A stretch of DNA of 64,000 bases from Gordonia namibiensis NBRC 108229 (GTDB lineage Bacteria; Actinomycetota; Actinomycetes; Mycobacteriales; Mycobacteriaceae), in contig NZ_BAHE01000022.1 of assembly GCF_000298235.1 (NCBI RefSeq), positions 1 to 64,000 of the forward strand. The letters run 5' to 3'. How positions within the stretch are numbered: the stretch's first letter is position 1; every line of letters starts with the position of its first letter. Below the pieces are notes generated by a model, which had not been told where the DNA came from, ran no database searches, and was given only the letters and a program-made list of their open reading frames with translations. The position numbers and the translations under genes are program-made. Shown here piece after piece: positions 27,525 through 37,324 of the stretch.

Positions 27525-29006
27525 GTGCGCGAACAGATCGGCCGTGCGCTTCGTCGACTCACCGGAACCCGGCAGGCGACGATCGACACGATCGAACCCG
27601 GCAGCATCATGGTGTCGCCGCGCAAGCCGATCGAACCGTTCGACGTCGCGGCGATCACCGAGGTCCTCGACCTCGCCACCAAGATCGGCGCGGTCCTGCT
27701 CGACTCGGGTACCGGCGCGATCGACACGCAGACCCAGATCAAGTTCGTCGCAGGTGTTTACGGCCTCGAGGACGTGGACGTCGACGTCACCTACAACACG
27801 ATCGTCGTCAGCGCGCGACGCGGCGCGACGCTCCCGCCGATCACCACGATGGAGCAGGTCTACTACCGCTCGATGGACTTCACCCGGCTCGCCCAGGTGG
27901 ACCGCCTCGTCCGGCGCATCCGCGACTCCGGTATCACGCCGGCGACCGCTCACCGCATGGTCGACGAGATCATCACGGCCCCACACCCGTACCCGCACTG
28001 GGTCGCGACGGTCGCCTGGGGCGCGATGGCGTCGGGCATCTCCGTCCTGCTCGGCGGCCAATACCTCGTCGCCGCACTGGCATTCCTGACCACGGTCGCG
28101 ATCGTCGTCATCAACCGGAACCTGAACCGGATCGGTACGCCGATCTTCTTCCAGCAGCTCACCGGCGGGTTCATCGCCGTCGTCCCGGCGGCCCTCGTCT
28201 TCGGCGCGGCCGAGACACTCGGTGTCCAGATCGCGCCCTCACAAGTCATCGCGGCAGGCATCGTCGTCCTGCTCTCGGGACTGTCGCTGGTCGGTTCGGT
28301 GCAGGACGCCATCACCGGCGCCCCGATCACCGGCGTCGCCCGCTTCTTCGAACTCCTGCTCATGACCGGCGGCATCATCGCCGGCGTCGGTGTCGCGATC
28401 CGACTGCTCGAGGCCGGCGGAATCTTCCTGCCCACGATCACCACCTCGACCAGCTTCGAGGCCGTCGAGTTGCCGGTACGGGTGGTCGCGGGCGCCTTCG
28501 CCGCCTGCGCCTACGCAGTTGCCAGTTATGCCGAGACCCGCGCGCTCGGAGTCGCCTTCCTCGGCGGCCTCATCGGCACCGCGGTCGCGGCGTCGGCGAC
28601 CTTCACCACCGTCGGCGACGTGATCGCCAACGGACTCGCCGCGGCCTTCGTCGGCCTGGTCGGTGGCCTCCTGGCCCGTCGCGCGCTGACGCCGCCGCTC
28701 GTCGTCGCGGTCGCCGGCATCACCCCTTTGCTCCCGGGTCTCGCGGTCTACCGCGGCCTGTACGGAATCCTCAGCGAGCAGACGCTCAGCGGCTTCACCT
28801 GGATCGCCAACGCCCTCGCCATCGGCTGCGCGCTGGCCGCCGGCGTCACCCTCGGTGAGTTCGTCGCCCGGTCGCTGCGCCGCCCCCAGCTACCGCCGCG
28901 ACCCGACTGGAGTCTGCGGCGCCGCCTCCTCGCACAGCGCGAGGCACGGGAGAGCCGCACGATCCGCCAGAACCGTCGGTGGCCGCCCCCACCGCGGCGG
29001 TTCTGA
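27525..29006 (+). CDS. thrE: ThrE-type threonine/serine exporter
   Basis: 493-residue inner-membrane exporter. The N-terminal hydrophilic domain (about 150 residues) is the ThrE amphipathic/hydrolase-like part: LDLATKIGAVLLDSGTGAIDT and VYGLEDVDVDVTYNTIVVS. Ten or so TM helices follow in two related blocks, as in Corynebacterium ThrE. The C-terminus is a short basic tail. AAGGAGG at 27513-27519 decides the GTG start. Function (proton-driven export of Thr/Ser) is by family. Regulation is not visible apart from the palindrome upstream. Confidence 0.9.
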   Translation: MREQIGRALRRLTGTRQATIDTIEPGSIMVSPRKPIEPFDVAAITEVLDLATKIGAVLLDSGTGAIDTQTQIKFVAGVYGLEDVDVDVTYNTIVVSARRGATLPPITTMEQVYYRSMDFTRLAQVDRLVRRIRDSGITPATAHRMVDEIITAPHPYPHWVATVAWGAMASGISVLLGGQYLVAALAFLTTVAIVVINRNLNRIGTPIFFQQLTGGFIAVVPAALVFGAAETLGVQIAPSQVIAAGIVVLLSGLSLVGSVQDAITGAPITGVARFFELLLMTGGIIAGVGVAIRLLEAGGIFLPTITTSTSFEAVELPVRVVAGAFAACAYAVASYAETRALGVAFLGGLIGTAVAASATFTTVGDVIANGLAAAFVGLVGGLLARRALTPPLVVAVAGITPLLPGLAVYRGLYGILSEQTLSGFTWIANALAIGCALAAGVTLGEFVARSLRRPQLPPRPDWSLRRRLLAQREARESRTIRQNRRWPPPPRRF

Positions 29007-29030
29007 GCACCCCCGCGACCCGGGTAGAAT
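29001..29030 (+). promoter_or_regulatory. probable promoter of the small gene-otsA-otsB operon
   Basis: TTCTGA (29001-29006) and TAGAAT (29025-29030) with an 18-bp spacer, about 90 bp upstream of the first gene of the trehalose operon. The -35 overlaps the last codons of the exporter gene. Predicted by eye only. Confidence 0.45.
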
Positions 29031-29119
29031 GGCGAATCGGGCGCGCCACCCATCGGCCGCTCCAGCCCGCACGGCCTCGAGCCACACCGCGACACCGCAC
29101 GCACTACGAGGGGACTCAC

Positions 29120-29281
29120 ATGCCCGCGAAGACCACCGACATCGCCGACGAAGAACTGGAACCGGTAGCCGACGAGACCGCCAATTCGGCGCGTCGCGTC
29201 GTGGCCGCCTACGCCACCGACGCCGACGAGTGCCGGATGCTGCTCGCAATGCTGGGGATCGCGCCGGGCGAGAACGCCTGA
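29120..29281 (+). CDS. 53-aa conserved-looking acidic protein upstream of otsA
   Basis: Short acidic protein: an Asp/Glu-rich N-terminal half ([13 protein letters not shown]) and a helical C-terminal half ([24 protein letters not shown]) with a single Cys. No family recognised. GAGGGGAC stands about six bases before the ATG. It ends 4 bp before the otsA GTG, so it is the first gene of a tight operon with both trehalose genes. A regulatory or stabilising role for OtsA is possible but unsupported. Confidence 0.7.
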   Translation: MPAKTTDIADEELEPVADETANSARRVVAAYATDADECRMLLAMLGIAPGENA

Positions 29282-29285
29282 TCCG

Positions 29286-30845
29286 GTGACGCCGCGACCG
29301 GCTGGAACCGGGACCGCCCCCTTCCACGACAACGAGTCCGGGGAGGGGCCGAACCGGGCTGCTCCGCACGACGGCGCCGAGTTCGTCGTCGTCGCCAACC
29401 GTCTGCCCGTCGACAAGGAGGTCCTGCCCGACGGCACGGTCAACTGGAAGCGGAGTCCCGGTGGCCTCGTGACCGCGCTCGAACCGATCCTGCGCGCCAA
29501 CACCGGCGCCTGGGTCGGCTGGTCGGGTATCCCTGATTCCGACGACAATCCCCCGGACATCGAGGGCATCGACATCCATGCGGTGCCCCTGTCCACACAG
29601 GAGATCGCCGAATACTACGAGGGCTTTTCCAACGCCACGCTGTGGCCGCTCTACCACGACGTCATCGTCAAGCCGGAGTACCACCGCGAGTGGTGGAACA
29701 CCTATGTCGAGGTGAACCGGCGGTTCGCCGAGGCCGCGTCGCGGGCGGCCGCCGAAGGTGCCGTGGTGTGGGTGCAGGACTACCAGCTCCAGCTGGTCCC
29801 GAAGATGCTGCGCATGCTGCGGCCCGACGTGAAGATCGGCTTCTTCCTGCACATCCCGTTCCCGCCGGTGGAACTGTTCATGCAGATGCCGTGGCGCACC
29901 GAGATCGTCGAAGGCCTGCTCGGCGCCGACCTGATCGGTTTCCATCTCCCCGGTGGTGCGCAGAACTTCCTGTTCCTCGCCCGCCGGCTCGCCGGCCAGG
30001 CCACCAGCAAGGGCACCGTCGGCGTCCGCTCGCGCTTCGGAGTGGTGCAGGTCGGCTTCCGCACCGTGCGGGTGGGCGCATTCCCGATCTCGATCGATTC
30101 CGGCGAGCTCGCCGCGAAGGCCAAGACCAAGAAGATCCGTGACCGGGCCGCGGAGATCCGCCGCGAACTCGGCAACCCCAAGACGATCATGCTCGGCATC
30201 GACCGGCTCGACTACACCAAGGGCATCGACGTCCGCCTCAAGGCGATCTCGGAGTTGCTCGACGAGGAGCGGCTCGACGCGTCCGAGACGGTGATGATCC
30301 AGCTCGCCACGCCGAGCCGGGAGCGCGTCGAGAGCTACAAGCGGATGCGGGCCGGGATCGAACAGCTGGTCGGCAACATCAACGGCAACCACAGCCACAC
30401 GGTGAGCCGGCCGGTCGTCCAGTATCTGCACCGGCCGGTGCCGCGCGACGAGCTGATCGCCTTCTTCGTCGCCGCCGACGTCATGCTGGTGACACCGTTG
30501 CGCGACGGCATGAACCTCGTCGCCAAGGAGTACGTCGCCTGCCGCAGCGATCTGGGCGGTGCGCTGGTCCTCAGCGAGTTCACCGGCGCCGCAGCTGAAT
30601 TGCGTTCGGCCTATCAGGCCAACCCCTACGATCTCGACGGCGTCAAGGACGCGATTGTGGCGGCGGTGAACCAGAGCGAACACGAAGGACGACGCCGCAT
30701 GCGTGCGCTGCGCCGTCAGGTGCTCGCCCACGACGTCGACAAGTGGGCCCGGAGTTTCCTCGGCACGCTCGGGGAGAACTCGGAGACCGAGTTGGAACCG
30801 AACCGCGGTGTTCACCTGGTCGAAGACTCCCTCGACAATTCATGA
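29286..30845 (+). CDS. otsA: trehalose-6-phosphate synthase
   Basis: GT20 enzyme making trehalose-6-phosphate from a nucleotide-glucose and glucose-6-phosphate in the cytosol. 519 residues. Family blocks: [24 protein letters not shown] (sugar-phosphate loop), [26 protein letters not shown] and [13 protein letters not shown]. There is an N-terminal extension of about 35 residues. GTG start. Its stop overlaps the otsB start (ATGA), so the phosphatase is translationally coupled. Trehalose is also the acyl-carrier sugar for mycolic acids, linking this operon to the envelope genes in the window. Confidence 0.95.
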   Translation: MTPRPAGTGTAPFHDNESGEGPNRAAPHDGAEFVVVANRLPVDKEVLPDGTVNWKRSPGGLVTALEPILRANTGAWVGWSGIPDSDDNPPDIEGIDIHAVPLSTQEIAEYYEGFSNATLWPLYHDVIVKPEYHREWWNTYVEVNRRFAEAASRAAAEGAVVWVQDYQLQLVPKMLRMLRPDVKIGFFLHIPFPPVELFMQMPWRTEIVEGLLGADLIGFHLPGGAQNFLFLARRLAGQATSKGTVGVRSRFGVVQVGFRTVRVGAFPISIDSGELAAKAKTKKIRDRAAEIRRELGNPKTIMLGIDRLDYTKGIDVRLKAISELLDEERLDASETVMIQLATPSRERVESYKRMRAGIEQLVGNINGNHSHTVSRPVVQYLHRPVPRDELIAFFVAADVMLVTPLRDGMNLVAKEYVACRSDLGGALVLSEFTGAAAELRSAYQANPYDLDGVKDAIVAAVNQSEHEGRRRMRALRRQVLAHDVDKWARSFLGTLGENSETELEPNRGVHLVEDSLDNS

Positions 30846-31627
30846 GCGACACCGGGATTCCCGCAGATCTGCGTGAGGCTCTCGGCACGGCCGCGCGCGC
30901 ACGACGCCTCCTCGTCGCGTCGGATTACGACGGCTGCGTGTCGCCGATCGTGTCACGCCCGGAGGACGCGATCCCGAATCCGGCATCGATCACCGCGCTC
31001 GAGGCGGCCGCAGCATTGTCCGACACCGAGGTCGCGGTCATCTCGGGCCGCGAACTCGCCGTCCTCGCAAGCCTGTCCGGCCTGGGCGCACCGGTGACGC
31101 TGGTCGGGAGCCACGGGAGCGAGTTCGACACCGGGTTCGCGGTCGAGGTGACCGACACCGCACGCGCCCTCCTCGTCCGGATCATCGGCGAATTGCGGGA
31201 CATCTCAGCACGTTTCCCGGGTTCGACGGTGGAGACGAAGCCGGCGAGCACCGTGCTGCATGTACGCAACGCCGATCCCGATGACGCCGTGGCGGCACTC
31301 GAGGCCGCACGGTCGGGTCCCGGCTCCTGGGAGGGTGTGCACTCCACCGAGGGAAAGAGCGTGCTCGAACTCGCGGTCATCGAGACCAGCAAGGGACACG
31401 CGCTCGACACCCTGCGGGAGCAGCTCGGCTGCGATGTGGTCATCTACCTCGGCGACGACGTCACCGACGAGAAGGCCTTCGCGCACCTGCGGCCCGAGGT
31501 CGGAGACATCGGCATCAAGGTCGGCAAAGGTGCCACCGCAGCCGGATTCCGCATCGAGGACACCGACGACGTCGCCGCCGTCCTCGATCACGTGGCCACC
31601 GAACGCCGAGCCGCGCTCGACGCCTGA
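30842..31627 (+). CDS. otsB: trehalose-phosphatase
   Basis: 261-residue HAD-superfamily phosphatase removing phosphate from trehalose-6-phosphate. HAD motif I is DYDGCVSPI (nucleophile first Asp), motif II VISGRE, then GSHGSEFD, K in the SKGHAL block, and motif [12 protein letters not shown]. Shorter than the two-domain mycobacterial OtsB2 (about 390 residues) but of the size of enterobacterial OtsB, so it is the catalytic core only. Coupled to otsA by ATGA. Confidence 0.94.
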   Translation: MSDTGIPADLREALGTAARARRLLVASDYDGCVSPIVSRPEDAIPNPASITALEAAAALSDTEVAVISGRELAVLASLSGLGAPVTLVGSHGSEFDTGFAVEVTDTARALLVRIIGELRDISARFPGSTVETKPASTVLHVRNADPDDAVAALEAARSGPGSWEGVHSTEGKSVLELAVIETSKGHALDTLREQLGCDVVIYLGDDVTDEKAFAHLRPEVGDIGIKVGKGATAAGFRIEDTDDVAAVLDHVATERRAALDA

Positions 31628-31633
31628 ACCGGC

Positions 31634-32443
31634 TCAGCCGATCATGACCCGGGCGGTCGCGTCGTCGTAGGGCAGTTCACCGCGAACGGTCGCGGTCACC
31701 TCGTATTTGTTGAGCGTGATCGTGCCGCGGTGATTGTCGAGGAATGCGGTGTCCGCGGCGTCGCGCCCGGTGGCGATACGTACCAATGACTGCCGCGGGG
31801 CCAGGCGCGTGCTGTCGACGACCACCCATTCGCCGTCGATGATCGCCTCGGCAACAGCGTGGAAGTCCATCGGTGAACATCCGGGTGCATAGACGGCGAC
31901 GAGCCGCGCCGGGATGTTCAGCGCACGCAACAGCGCCACGACGAGGTGTGCGTAGTCGCGGCACACGCCCGCCCCGGCGAGCAGGGTGTCGGCTGCTCCG
32001 TCGATGGGATCGCTGGCACCCGGGATGTAGTTGAGCCGCTGCTCGACGAACGTCGCCACCTGATTGAGGAGTTCCCCCTCCGGCAACGACAGGTCGAACT
32101 GACCGGCCACGAAGCCGAAGAACTTGTCGCACTCGGCATATCGGCTGGGACGCAGGTATCGCGACCGGTCGGTGCTCTCCACCGGGATCGGGTTCGCAGC
32201 CGTCAGGACCTCGGCGGTGTAGTCGATGGTCAGCAGTCCACGGCCGAGCTGCATCCGGTGGATGCGCGACCCGTGGTCGGCGACGAGCTCCTCGACGTCG
32301 ACCGGGCTGCCGTCCAGCTCGATCTTGAGTTCCTCGGCCAGTTGCAGGCCGGGCAGCTTCGCCACCGTGATCTGCATCTCGAGTTCGGTCGGGTCGTCGA
32401 TGCTCACCTCGAGGCGTGCGGAAACATCGCGGGGCAGGGTCAT
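31634..32443 (-). CDS. transglutaminase-like cysteine protease family protein
   Basis: 269-residue cytosolic transglutaminase-superfamily protein. An N-terminal beta domain (residues 1-90) precedes the catalytic core: Cys in GAGVCRDYAHLVVALLRAL, His in PMDFHAVAEAII and Asp in EWVVVDSTRLAP. This triad order is standard. Such proteins in bacteria often act as proteases or peptide-modifying enzymes; the substrate is unknown. ATG start reading MTLPRDVSARL. It converges with otsB, with 6 bp between. Confidence 0.87.
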   Translation of the reverse strand: MTLPRDVSARLEVSIDDPTELEMQITVAKLPGLQLAEELKIELDGSPVDVEELVADHGSRIHRMQLGRGLLTIDYTAEVLTAANPIPVESTDRSRYLRPSRYAECDKFFGFVAGQFDLSLPEGELLNQVATFVEQRLNYIPGASDPIDGAADTLLAGAGVCRDYAHLVVALLRALNIPARLVAVYAPGCSPMDFHAVAEAIIDGEWVVVDSTRLAPRQSLVRIATGRDAADTAFLDNHRGTITLNKYEVTATVRGELPYDDATARVMIG

Positions 32444-32512
32444 GCCCCCACCGTAGGTGATGAAGCCCAGCACGGCACACAGGGCGGTTCCCGCTCGGAG
32501 ACGGTCTGCCCG

Positions 32513-33640
32513 TCAGAGGGTGGCGACGGCGGCGATCGGATCGGCGTAGATGACACTCAGCGCAACCACGACCGCGGCGCTCTCCTGTACGTGCACACCG
32601 AATCTCGACGGCGCGATCTCCAGCGGCCGGTCGAGTGTCGAGGCCTCGTCGAATGCTGCCTGCACCGGTGCGAGCCCGTGCGGATGCGCCGCGAACGCGT
32701 CGCCGGCGACGACGATCGTGTCCGGGTTGATCACGTCGCGGATCATCGCGACCGCCTCTCCGAGCACCCGCGCGCGTTCGTCGACGATGCGCGACGAGTC
32801 CGGATCGATGCCGAGGCGATGGGCTGCCGCCAGTGCGGCGTCGTCGCCGATGACGTTCTGCAACCGGACGCGGGTGTGTCCCGGGGCGAGCACCGGCGCG
32901 GAGACGGGCAGATGCGCGATTGTCCCGGCCCCTCGCTCCGGGACGTGCACCCGGCCCTCGAGAGTCATTGCCATGCCTGCGGTTTCGCGGGCGTAGAAGA
33001 ACAGTCCGGTGCCGGTCGCGTCCCGCGGCCCGCCCAGCAACAGTTCTGCTGCGGCCATCGCCTCAACGTGTTCACACACCGACACCGGGGTGCCGAGTCG
33101 GCCCGCAAGGGTTTCGCCCACCGGGAGTTGATGCCACCCGAGAACTCGGTGATCCACCACACCCGTCTCCGCGTCGACCGCACCGCCGAGCGCCACCCCA
33201 CCCCACAGCAGGCGGCGTCCGCTGAACCGGCCGGCGAGCTCGGCGAGTTGCGTGCACAGTTGCTCGATCGCCTCCTGCTGGTCACCCGACGGGGTGAGCA
33301 CGGCGTGGCTGTGCAACGTGCGTCCACCGAGATCCGCGATGACCAGGACCGAGCGCCGCGCACCGATGTGCAGTCCGGCGACGCACAGCGAATCCCGGTC
33401 GATGGTCAGCGGGTTCTTGGGCCGGCCAATGGTTTTCGGTCCCGCGAGATCGGGCCGTTCGGCGACGAGACCGTGGGCGGCGAGCGCATGGACCTGCCGG
33501 TTGATCGTCGCGGCGGACAACCCGGTCGTCGAGGCGAGCTGATCCCTGGTCACCGGTCCACCGACCCGGATCGCGTGCAACACCGCGGCCGCCGGAGTGG
33601 ACGTCAGTTGCAGCGCCGCCGGGATCACTCCCCCACGCAT
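32513..33640 (-). CDS. ROK family transcriptional regulator
   Basis: 375 residues. An N-terminal MarR-like winged HTH (VTRDQLASTTGLSAATINRQVHALAAHGLV) is joined to a ROK/ASKHA domain: VAGLHIGARRSVLVIADLGG and WGGVALGGAVDAETGVV. The usual ROK zinc cluster (CxCGxxGCxE) is missing, so sugar binding or kinase activity is doubtful. The divergent SDR and then the L,D-transpeptidase give the same order as Rv0485-Rv0484c-Rv0483 as I recall it, supporting orthology with Rv0485. Confidence 0.88.
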   Translation of the reverse strand: MRGGVIPAALQLTSTPAAAVLHAIRVGGPVTRDQLASTTGLSAATINRQVHALAAHGLVAERPDLAGPKTIGRPKNPLTIDRDSLCVAGLHIGARRSVLVIADLGGRTLHSHAVLTPSGDQQEAIEQLCTQLAELAGRFSGRRLLWGGVALGGAVDAETGVVDHRVLGWHQLPVGETLAGRLGTPVSVCEHVEAMAAAELLLGGPRDATGTGLFFYARETAGMAMTLEGRVHVPERGAGTIAHLPVSAPVLAPGHTRVRLQNVIGDDAALAAAHRLGIDPDSSRIVDERARVLGEAVAMIRDVINPDTIVVAGDAFAAHPHGLAPVQAAFDEASTLDRPLEIAPSRFGVHVQESAAVVVALSVIYADPIAAVATL

Positions 33641-33726
33641 GCGACGAATGTAGCAGTGCGCGAGTGCACGCAGAGGCGCACGGCAGCCTCATGGGCGAGG
33701 TGCGGTAGGCGTCGTAAGGTGGGCCC

Positions 33727-34494
33727 ATGAGCCCTGACACCGCCACCGCCCAGACCACCGACCAGCGACCGATCGCCGTCGTCACCGGCGCGAGTTCCGG
33801 GATCGGTGCCGCCACTGCTCGTCAACTCGCGAAGCAGGGTTACCACGTGGTGCTCGGCGCACGACGCGTCGATCGCGTCGAGGCGCTCGCCGCCGAGATC
33901 GGCGGAACCGGAAAGCAGCTCGACGTCACCGACGAGGACTCGGTCGCCGCGTTCGTCGAGGGCCTCGACCGCGTGAACGTGCTTGTGAACAACGCCGGCG
34001 GCGCCAAGGGCCTCGACCCGGTGTCCAACGCGAACTTCGACGACTGGCGCTGGATGTGGGAGACCAACGTCATGGGGAGCCTGCGGATCACCAAGGCCCT
34101 CATCCCCGCACTGATCGCATCCGGGGACGGACTGATCGTCGCCATCACCTCCGTCGCCGCACTCGAGGCCTACGACAACGGCGCCGGCTACACCTCGGCC
34201 AAGCATGCGCAGGCGATCACCCACCGCACCCTGCGCTACGAACTGCTCGGCGAGCCGGTGCGACTCACCGAGATCTGCCCGGGAATGGTCGAGACCGACT
34301 TCTCGCTCGTGCGTTTCGAGGGCGACCAGGAACGCGCCGACGCCGTCTACGAGGGCCTGACCCCGCTGACCGCCGACGACGTCGCCGAGGTCATCGGCTT
34401 CGTCGCGTCCCGCCCGCCGCACGTGAACCTCGACCAGATCGTGCTCAAGCCGCGCGATCAGGCGTCGGCACGACGGAACATCAAGACCGGCTAG
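33727..34494 (+). CDS. short-chain dehydrogenase/reductase
   Basis: 255-residue classical SDR of the NADP-preferring YdfG-like type. TGASSGIG cofactor loop, ARR after the second strand (NADP hint), NNAGG, catalytic Ser (ITSVAA) and Tyr-x3-Lys (YTSAKHAQA). The motif [14 protein letters not shown] is typical of serine/3-hydroxy-acid dehydrogenases. Substrate not determinable. TAAGGT at 33715-33720 ends six bases before the ATG, so a leaderless mRNA is plausible. The stop overlaps the convergent transpeptidase gene by 4 bp. Confidence 0.9.
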   Translation: MSPDTATAQTTDQRPIAVVTGASSGIGAATARQLAKQGYHVVLGARRVDRVEALAAEIGGTGKQLDVTDEDSVAAFVEGLDRVNVLVNNAGGAKGLDPVSNANFDDWRWMWETNVMGSLRITKALIPALIASGDGLIVAITSVAALEAYDNGAGYTSAKHAQAITHRTLRYELLGEPVRLTEICPGMVETDFSLVRFEGDQERADAVYEGLTPLTADDVAEVIGFVASRPPHVNLDQIVLKPRDQASARRNIKTG

Positions 34495-35753
34495 CGGGGT
34501 GCGGGGACGTTGGAGGTCGGGGCGCCGCTCGGCGTCGCCGGCACCGACGACTCCGTCACCTCGCCCTTGATCGCCGACATGCCCTGCCAGGTCTCCCAGT
34601 CGAAGATCCAGTCGTAGATGTCACCGTCGGCCTCCGACAACGGGATTCGCGTACCCGAGACCTCGACCGGGTCGCCGTAGACGGCCACCCGGAAGTAGCG
34701 TTCGGCGTCGGCCTCGGACAGGTTGATGCACCCGTTGGTGACGTTCGCGGCACCCTGCACGTTGACCGTCTCCGGGTTGGCGTGGATGAACTCGCCGTTG
34801 TTGGAGATGCGCACGGCCCAGCGTTCCCGGAGGTTGAAGTAACCGGCGGCCGGGTTGCTCATGAAGAACTCTTCGTACTTCTCGGTGACCACGTGGATAC
34901 CGGAACGGGTGACGTTGCGGTCGAGGTCGCCGCCGCCGTAGCTGCAGGGCAACGACATCAGTTCGGCGCCGTCGCGCACCACGACGATGCGGTGCGAGGA
35001 CTCCACGGCCTTCACGACCTGCGCGCGGCCGATCGAGAAGTCGCTCGTCACGTCCGCGGCCCCATAGGCGCCGCCACCGTGGTCGAGGCCGTACAGCTTG
35101 GCGTCCATGTGCACCTTGGTGCCGGGAGCCCAGTACTCGCGGGGACGCCAGTGGACGCGTGAGCCGTTGTCCTCGCCGAGCCACGCCCACGATCCCTCGG
35201 TGGGCGGCGTCGTCGTGACGGTGAGCGCACGCTCCACCGCCTCCTTGTCCTCGACGGTGCCGTTGAACTTCAGGATGATCGGCGCGGCGATGCCGACCTC
35301 CTGGCCGTCGCCGATGTTGACCACGACGTTCAGCTGACTCGACGGTTCGAGGGTGGTGAAGCTGCCGGTGACCGGCACGGTCTTCCCGTCGGTCCCGAGA
35401 GCCGTTCCGCTCCAGGTGTATTCGGTGCCGTACCCCAGCGGCTCGGCGATGGTGTAGCTCGTGCGGTCCTCCGACAGCCGCCCGTTGACCACCCGCCCGC
35501 GGGGGTTCGTCAGCTTCACGTCGGGGTTGAGCGTGCCGTCCTCGGCCTGCACCGAGATCTCGGCGATCGGGCTGGGCGCCTCCCCGTCGAGCGGAGGGGT
35601 GAAGGTCAGACGGACCTTCGGTTCGTCTGGTTTGCCGCCGCGGCCGCCCGGGCCGGCATCGGAACCCGTACACGCCGCGATCGCGACACCGAGTACGCCG
35701 ACCCCGGCCGCGGCGAGCACAGCGCGTCGGTTCACCGGGGCCTGAGAAGTCAT
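34491..35753 (-). CDS. L,D-transpeptidase lipoprotein with Ig-like domains
   Basis: 420-residue cell-wall crosslinking enzyme (3-3 peptidoglycan links). It has a twin-Arg signal ([10 protein letters not shown]), lipobox IAAC, and a Gly-rich linker. Two Ig-like domains follow (residues about 45-260), then the YkuD catalytic domain: [18 protein letters not shown] and [18 protein letters not shown]. The catalytic Cys is present, but the usual S/T-H-G-C is T-N-G-C, so the His before Gly-Cys is replaced by Asn. The C-terminus is a Pro/Ser-rich tail. Gene order and lipoprotein nature match M. tuberculosis LprQ/Rv0483 as recalled. Confidence 0.88.
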   Translation of the reverse strand: MTSQAPVNRRAVLAAAGVGVLGVAIAACTGSDAGPGGRGGKPDEPKVRLTFTPPLDGEAPSPIAEISVQAEDGTLNPDVKLTNPRGRVVNGRLSEDRTSYTIAEPLGYGTEYTWSGTALGTDGKTVPVTGSFTTLEPSSQLNVVVNIGDGQEVGIAAPIILKFNGTVEDKEAVERALTVTTTPPTEGSWAWLGEDNGSRVHWRPREYWAPGTKVHMDAKLYGLDHGGGAYGAADVTSDFSIGRAQVVKAVESSHRIVVVRDGAELMSLPCSYGGGDLDRNVTRSGIHVVTEKYEEFFMSNPAAGYFNLRERWAVRISNNGEFIHANPETVNVQGAANVTNGCINLSEADAERYFRVAVYGDPVEVSGTRIPLSEADGDIYDWIFDWETWQGMSAIKGEVTESSVPATPSGAPTSNVPAPR

Positions 35754-35803
35754 CACCCGCACAAGCCTACCGATCTGCGGTGATCGTTCACGGAGCTGAC
35801 GAC

Positions 35804-36391
35804 TCACGGTTGCGGGTCGTCGCCTACGGCCGCCGCGGACGGCATGTGGGCGCGCTCGCCCGCATGGTCCATGATCGACAGCACCTCGGCGGGACCGTCG
35901 TGTGCGCAGATCGCATGCGGGATCATGGTCGAGAACTCCGCGGCGTCCCCCTCCGGGACGAGGATCGCGCGGTCGCCGAGGAGCAGCCGCACCGTGCCGG
36001 CGAGCACCGTGAACCACTCACGTCCGGGATGAACCCGCAGGTCACCGAGCGGCTGTTCGCGTTCGAAGCGCATCTTCGCGACCGTCACCCCTTGCGGGCT
36101 GTTCTCCCGGGAGAGCAGCCACATCGTCATCCCCTCGGCGGCGTGCGCCTGGGGACGGATCACGACGTCGGTGTCGTCGGCGGCTTCGACGAGCTGATCC
36201 AGCGTCGTCCCCAGGGCCCGCGCGATGGGGACCAACTGGTCCAGCGCGACCCGGCGATGCCCGGTCTCGATGCGGCTCAGCGTCGACGGGGACAGGTAGC
36301 ACCGTGCGGCCAGCGCATCGAGAGTCCAACCCTTGGCGAGTCGGAGTCCACGAATGCGTTGCCGGACCACCGCATCGAGTTCTTGCGTCAT
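35804..36391 (-). CDS. XRE-cupin transcriptional regulator
   Basis: 195 residues: XRE HTH ([34 protein letters not shown]) followed by a cupin domain ([38 protein letters not shown] and [18 protein letters not shown]). This is a one-component regulator that senses a small molecule in the cupin. It is divergent from a methyltransferase plus FAD-oxidoreductase operon, with a palindrome in the 48-bp gap, so it probably represses that operon and itself. Confidence 0.88.
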   Translation of the reverse strand: MTQELDAVVRQRIRGLRLAKGWTLDALAARCYLSPSTLSRIETGHRRVALDQLVPIARALGTTLDQLVEAADDTDVVIRPQAHAAEGMTMWLLSRENSPQGVTVAKMRFEREQPLGDLRVHPGREWFTVLAGTVRLLLGDRAILVPEGDAAEFSTMIPHAICAHDGPAEVLSIMDHAGERAHMPSAAAVGDDPQP

Positions 36392-36402
36392 AGGCAAGAT
36401 GG

Positions 36403-36419
36403 TATGCCGTTTAGGCATA
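36403..36419. promoter_or_regulatory. operator in XRE-cupin/methyltransferase divergent gap
   Basis: Inverted repeat TATGCC-GTTTA-GGCATA, with another TAGGCA half-site next to it (starting at 36391). It sits 12 bp upstream of the regulator start and 21 bp upstream of the methyltransferase start, so one bound dimer could repress both. Confidence 0.65.
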
Positions 36420-36439
36420 GGCGCGCTACCGTCGATCTC

Positions 36440-37324
36440 ATGACCCATTCCCACGATCACAACGAGCACCACCACGACCAGGTGCACCTGGCTTCGGTGC
36501 TCGACCTGGACGCCAAGCTCCTCGGCGATCACGTCGACGACGCCGCCGCGGCCATCTCCCGCAGCCTCGGACGAGCACCGCAGCGGATCGTCGATCTCGG
36601 CGCGGGAACCGGCACCGGCACCGAGGCGCTCGCACGCAACTTCGCCGATGCGCAGCTCCTCGCGGTGGACAGTTCCACCGAGATGGCCGCGCTGGTCGAG
36701 CAACGGGCGGCCGCGGGCGGTTTCGCCGCACGGGTGGCCACGGTGGTCGCCGACCTCGACGACGGCCTGCCACCGTTGCACTCCCCGGACGTTCTCTGGG
36801 CCTCGATGTCGCTGCATCACCTCGCCGACCCCACGGCACTGTTGCGCGCGGCGGCCTCCGTGCTGGCCCCGGGCGGCGTCGTGGCGATCATCGAGATGGA
36901 CGGCCTCCCGCGCTTCACGTCCGAGAACTCGGAGTTGCGCGGGATCGAGGACCGCTGCCACGCCGCGGCGGCCACCGCCGGATGGGAAGCGCTCGTAGAC
37001 TGGACCGACGCGCTCGACCGAGCCGGTCACGACGTACTCGAACGTCGGACCATCCGCGTCGGGCCCGGCGGCCCGAGTCAGGCGGTCGCGCGCTATGCCC
37101 GGCACTGGTTCGGCCAGTTCCGGCACCGTCTGGCAGACGTTCTCGACCCCGCCGACCTCTCCGTCCTCGACGAACTGATCGATGAGCGCAGTCCCCGCTC
37201 AGTCCACCGACGTACCGACCTGACCTTCACGGCCGGCCGTCACCTCTGGATCACCCGGCCGCGCTCCGCCGGCCTCATGGACGCCCCGTCCGACACCCGA
37301 CCCCTCGAGAGTGAGCTGTCATGA
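36440..37324 (+). CDS. class I SAM-dependent methyltransferase
   Basis: 294 residues. A His-rich start (MTHSHDHNEHHHDQVH) that may bind metal leads into a Rossmann methyltransferase: motif I VDLGAGTGTGTEAL, acidic residue after strand 2 (LLAVDSS), DVLWASMSLHHLADP and LAPGGVVAIIEMDGLPRF. Substrate unknown. It is the first gene of a two-gene operon; its stop overlaps the oxidoreductase start (ATGA). Control by the divergent XRE-cupin regulator is likely. Confidence 0.9.
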   Translation: MTHSHDHNEHHHDQVHLASVLDLDAKLLGDHVDDAAAAISRSLGRAPQRIVDLGAGTGTGTEALARNFADAQLLAVDSSTEMAALVEQRAAAGGFAARVATVVADLDDGLPPLHSPDVLWASMSLHHLADPTALLRAAASVLAPGGVVAIIEMDGLPRFTSENSELRGIEDRCHAAAATAGWEALVDWTDALDRAGHDVLERRTIRVGPGGPSQAVARYARHWFGQFRHRLADVLDPADLSVLDELIDERSPRSVHRRTDLTFTAGRHLWITRPRSAGLMDAPSDTRPLESELS

